A stretch of DNA of 7,884 nt from Bacteroidales bacterium UBA4284 (GTDB taxonomy: Bacteria; Bacteroidota; Bacteroidia; Bacteroidales; UBA932): the NCBI GenBank assembly GCA_002395925.1, contig DGVM01000218.1:1-7884 (forward strand). Reading direction: 5' to 3'. Each line of letters begins with the position of its first letter. Position 1 is the stretch's first letter. Below, one piece after another: positions 6,124 to 7,884 of the stretch. The position numbers and the translations under genes are program-made. The notes below the pieces were generated by a model. It made no database searches, was not told the DNA's origin, and worked only from the letters and a program-made list of their open reading frames with translations.

Positions 6124-7035
6124 CTATGCGTTCTGCCGCTGGCGGACGGCTTCGAAGAGGAGTATGGAAGCGGAGACGGAGACATTCAGAGAATCCAGAC
6201 GGCCCAGCATGGGGATGCGTATGTGGGACGTCGCCGCCTCGCGCCAGGCGTTTGACAGGCCGGTGCTCTCCGTACCCATCACCAGGGCGGTGCCGCGGCG
6301 CATGTCGCAGTCGTAGTACAGGGCTGAGTCCTGAAGCTGGGCCGTGAGTATTTGAATGCCATTGCGTTTGAGCCAGGAGATGGCTTCCGCCGACGTGCAT
6401 GCTACGGTGGGGACGGTAAAGACGGCTCCGATCGAAGCACGGATTACGTTCGGATTGAAGATGTCTGTAAGCGGGTCGCAGACCAGGAGGGCGTCGGCTC
6501 CGGCGGCATCGGCGCTGCGAAGCACCGCTCCCAGGTTACCAGGCTTTTCGACACTCTCAAGCACTGCGATCAGCGGATTGTCTGGAAGCCTTAGGCCCTC
6601 AAGGCTTAGGTGTGGGGTAAATACCTCTGCGATAATACCTTCCGTGCTTTCGCGATAGGCTGTCTTCTCGTAAATCTCCTTGCTTATCTGAAAGAACCGC
6701 ACATTTGCAGGCCAGTCGATAGGGCCGTCAGTTTCATCGCTGAGCTGCGGGAGGCCGGATGGTGTCGGGCGACTTTGAAAATCCGAGCGCAGCGAAGAAT
6801 TTTTGTAGCAGGAGCCAGGCGCCATCCGGCCGGGAGCAGCGTCCGGGATGCCATAAAGCTCGGGACAGAAGAAAACGGAATCTACGCTGTAACCCGCACG
6901 CAGACAGTGAGCGAGCTCCCTCCTCCCCTCGACGACGAAAACGCCGCTCTCGCGCCGCAGGGACGAATCCTTCTGCAGTGCGAGCAGGCGCTTTATCTTG
7001 GGATTCTGTGCGCTGGTCAGCAGTTCAGTTGGCAT
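6124..7035 (-). CDS. SpoU/TrmH-family RNA 2'-O-ribose methyltransferase with an inserted segment
   Basis: A SPOUT-class enzyme that methylates a ribose 2'-OH in rRNA or tRNA using S-adenosylmethionine; the exact nucleotide cannot be told from sequence. The N-terminal substrate-binding domain (about 1-61) has the usual SAQNPKIKRLLAL and VVEGRREL. The C-terminal catalytic knot (about 113-303) carries motif 1 EKPGNLGAVLRSAD (163-176, with Asn167 and Arg173), motif 2 GTESTGL (254-260) and motif 3 IPMLGRLDSLNVSVSAS (274-290). The protein has 303 residues where relatives typically have about 250-265. The excess lies between the domains, around 62-112. Residues 66-98 of it are encoded by the inverted repeat at 6744-6840. 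All catalytic motifs are intact, so the enzyme is probably functional. It starts 7 bp after the lysS stop and is presumably in the same operon. Confidence 0.92.
   Translation of the reverse strand: MPTELLTSAQNPKIKRLLALQKDSSLRRESGVFVVEGRRELAHCLRAGYSVDSVFFCPELYGIPDAAPGRMAPGSCYKNSSLRSDFQSRPTPSGLPQLSDETDGPIDWPANVRFFQISKEIYEKTAYRESTEGIIAEVFTPHLSLEGLRLPDNPLIAVLESVEKPGNLGAVLRSADAAGADALLVCDPLTDIFNPNVIRASIGAVFTVPTVACTSAEAISWLKRNGIQILTAQLQDSALYYDCDMRRGTALVMGTESTGLSNAWREAATSHIRIPMLGRLDSLNVSVSASILLFEAVRQRQNA
6744..6840. repeat. 97-bp nested inverted repeat inside the methyltransferase gene
   Basis: The outer arms GCTGC (6744-6748) and GCAGC (6836-6840) are complementary. After a symmetric GGGA/GGGA internal loop, GGCCGGATGG (6753-6762) pairs perfectly with CCATCCGGCC (6822-6831). 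Further in, GGC (6768-6770) can pair with GCC (6814-6816) and AAAAT (6778-6782) with ATTTT (6799-6803), on nearly the same centre. The segment encodes residues 66-98 of the methyltransferase, where homologues normally have a short linker. Five of its six reading frames have no stop codon. This resembles protein-coding palindromic elements such as those known in Rickettsia, but no sequence relation to those is claimed. No target-site duplication was identified. Confidence 0.72.
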
Positions 7036-7042
7036 GAAGAAA

Positions 7043-7884
7043 CTATTCCGCAGTAGTCTCGCTATCCTTTTTAATGGATTTCTCAGGTCTCATCTGAGGG
7101 AAGAACAGAACGTCCTGGATGGTCGTCTGCCCTGTCATGAACATGGTAAGACGGTCGATACCAATGCCGAGGCCCGAAGTGGGAGGCATGCCGTACTCCA
7201 GCGCGCGCACGAAGTCCATGTCGATGTACATGGCCTCGTCGTCGCCCTTGCTCTTGAGAGCGGCCTGCTCCTCGAAGCGCTCCAGCTGGTCCACGGGATC
7301 GTTGAGCTCGGAATAGGCGTTGGCCAGTTCCTTGCCGCAGACGAAGAGCTCGAAACGCTCGGTGAGGGTGGGATCTTTACGGTGACGCTTGGTGAGCGGG
7401 GACATTTCGACGGGGTAGTCTATGATGTAGGTGGGCTGCACCAGTTTCTCTTCGCAGAAGGCTCCGAAGATGGCGTCGATGAGCTTGCCCTTGCCCATGG
7501 AAGGCTCGATGTCGACGTTCAGCTTCTTGCAGGTGGCGCGGAGCTCGTCCTCGGACATTCCCTTTACGTCCACTCCGGCGTATTCCTTGATGGCGTCGAG
7601 TATGGGCAGACGGCGGTAGGGCCCTGCGAAATCGACCCTCTGTCCTGCGATTTCGACGGTGGTGCTGCCGTTTACCGCTACTGCTATCTTTTCCAGCATC
7701 TTCTCCACGAACGCCATCATCCAGTTGTAATCCTTGTAGGCGACGTAGATTTCCATGCAGGTGAATTCGGGGTTGTGGGTCTTGTCCATGCCCTCGTTGC
7801 GGAAGTTCTTGGCAAACTCATACACGCCGGCAAACCCGCCCACAATCAGGCGCTTCAAATACAGCTCATTTGCAATTCGCATGT
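7043..7884 (-). CDS. lysS: Lysyl-tRNA synthetase, class II, 5' end outside the window
   Basis: Charges tRNA-Lys with lysine using ATP, in the cytoplasm. The visible 280 residues are the C-terminal half of the class II catalytic core. They contain [11 protein letters not shown], then motif 2 [20 protein letters not shown], then the segment [18 protein letters not shown], and [20 protein letters not shown]. Near the end lies motif 3 [15 protein letters not shown]. The protein finishes with a short charged tail, [11 protein letters not shown], before a TAG at 7043-7045. The first visible Met (7880-7882) is internal, because the class II core clearly continues upstream past the right edge. The methyltransferase gene follows after 7 bp on the same strand. 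Nothing in the visible part departs from the family. Confidence 0.97.
   Translation of the reverse strand, partial: MRIANELYLKRLIVGGFAGVYEFAKNFRNEGMDKTHNPEFTCMEIYVAYKDYNWMMAFVEKMLEKIAVAVNGSTTVEIAGQRVDFAGPYRRLPILDAIKEYAGVDVKGMSEDELRATCKKLNVDIEPSMGKGKLIDAIFGAFCEEKLVQPTYIIDYPVEMSPLTKRHRKDPTLTERFELFVCGKELANAYSELNDPVDQLERFEEQAALKSKGDDEAMYIDMDFVRALEYGMPPTSGLGIGIDRLTMFMTGQTTIQDVLFFPQMRPEKSIKKDSETTAE

Noticed and set aside
6610..7056. Plus-strand open frame of 148 codons opposite the SpoU methyltransferase
   Set aside because: It runs through the palindrome, which is open in most frames, and has no recognisable protein features; the minus strand has all three SPOUT motifs.
7880..7882. ATG near the right edge as the start of lysS
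   Set aside because: The sequence after it is mid-domain class II synthetase, so this Met is internal and the true start lies outside the window.

Overview
The window looks like chromosomal core DNA from a GC-rich member of the Bacteroidota, probably a Bacteroidales relative. Three things point there: promoter elements of the Bacteroidetes TAnnTTTG type in front of several genes, a DUF4783-type secreted protein beside rlmH, and the sequence character of the NtrC-like regulator and of LysRS. This placement is an inference from sequence style; no 16S or other marker is present. The window holds no tRNA, rRNA, IS element or CRISPR array that I can see, and almost all of it is coding.

Layout, left to right. 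(1) Positions 1-439, minus: N-terminal two thirds of cytidylate kinase (cmk), cut by the window edge. (2) 478-1632, plus: an NtrC-type response regulator with receiver and AAA+ domains but no DNA-binding domain, diverging from cmk. (3) 1627-2064, minus: a small exported DUF4783/NTF2-like protein whose end overlaps the end of the regulator by 6 bp. (4) 2118-2588, plus: rlmH, diverging from the DUF4783 gene. (5) 2581-6030, plus: a very large (1149 aa) membrane-bound NtrY-like sensor histidine kinase that overlaps rlmH by 8 bp. (6) 6031-6123: a short convergent intergenic gap with a hairpin. (7) 6124-7035, minus: a SpoU/TrmH-family RNA 2'-O-methyltransferase carrying an extra segment of about 35-50 residues, most of it encoded by a large inverted repeat. 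(8) 7043-7884, minus: C-terminal part of class II lysyl-tRNA synthetase (lysS), cut by the window edge, only 7 bp upstream of the methyltransferase and presumably co-transcribed with it.

How the genes may work together: the histidine kinase and the response regulator are the natural partners of a two-component system of the NtrY/NtrX type, although rlmH and the DUF4783 gene lie between them. The other genes serve nucleotide supply (cmk), rRNA or tRNA modification (rlmH, SpoU methyltransferase) and tRNA charging (lysS).

The most unusual item is the 97-bp nested inverted repeat at 6744-6840 inside the methyltransferase. It is open in five of six frames and lies at the junction between two domains, as expected for a palindromic element that has inserted into a coding gene and been kept in frame. 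Second is the regulator, which has GSFTSA in place of GAFTGA and no helix-turn-helix. Third are promoter elements so close to the start codons of cmk, the regulator and rlmH that leaderless mRNAs are likely.
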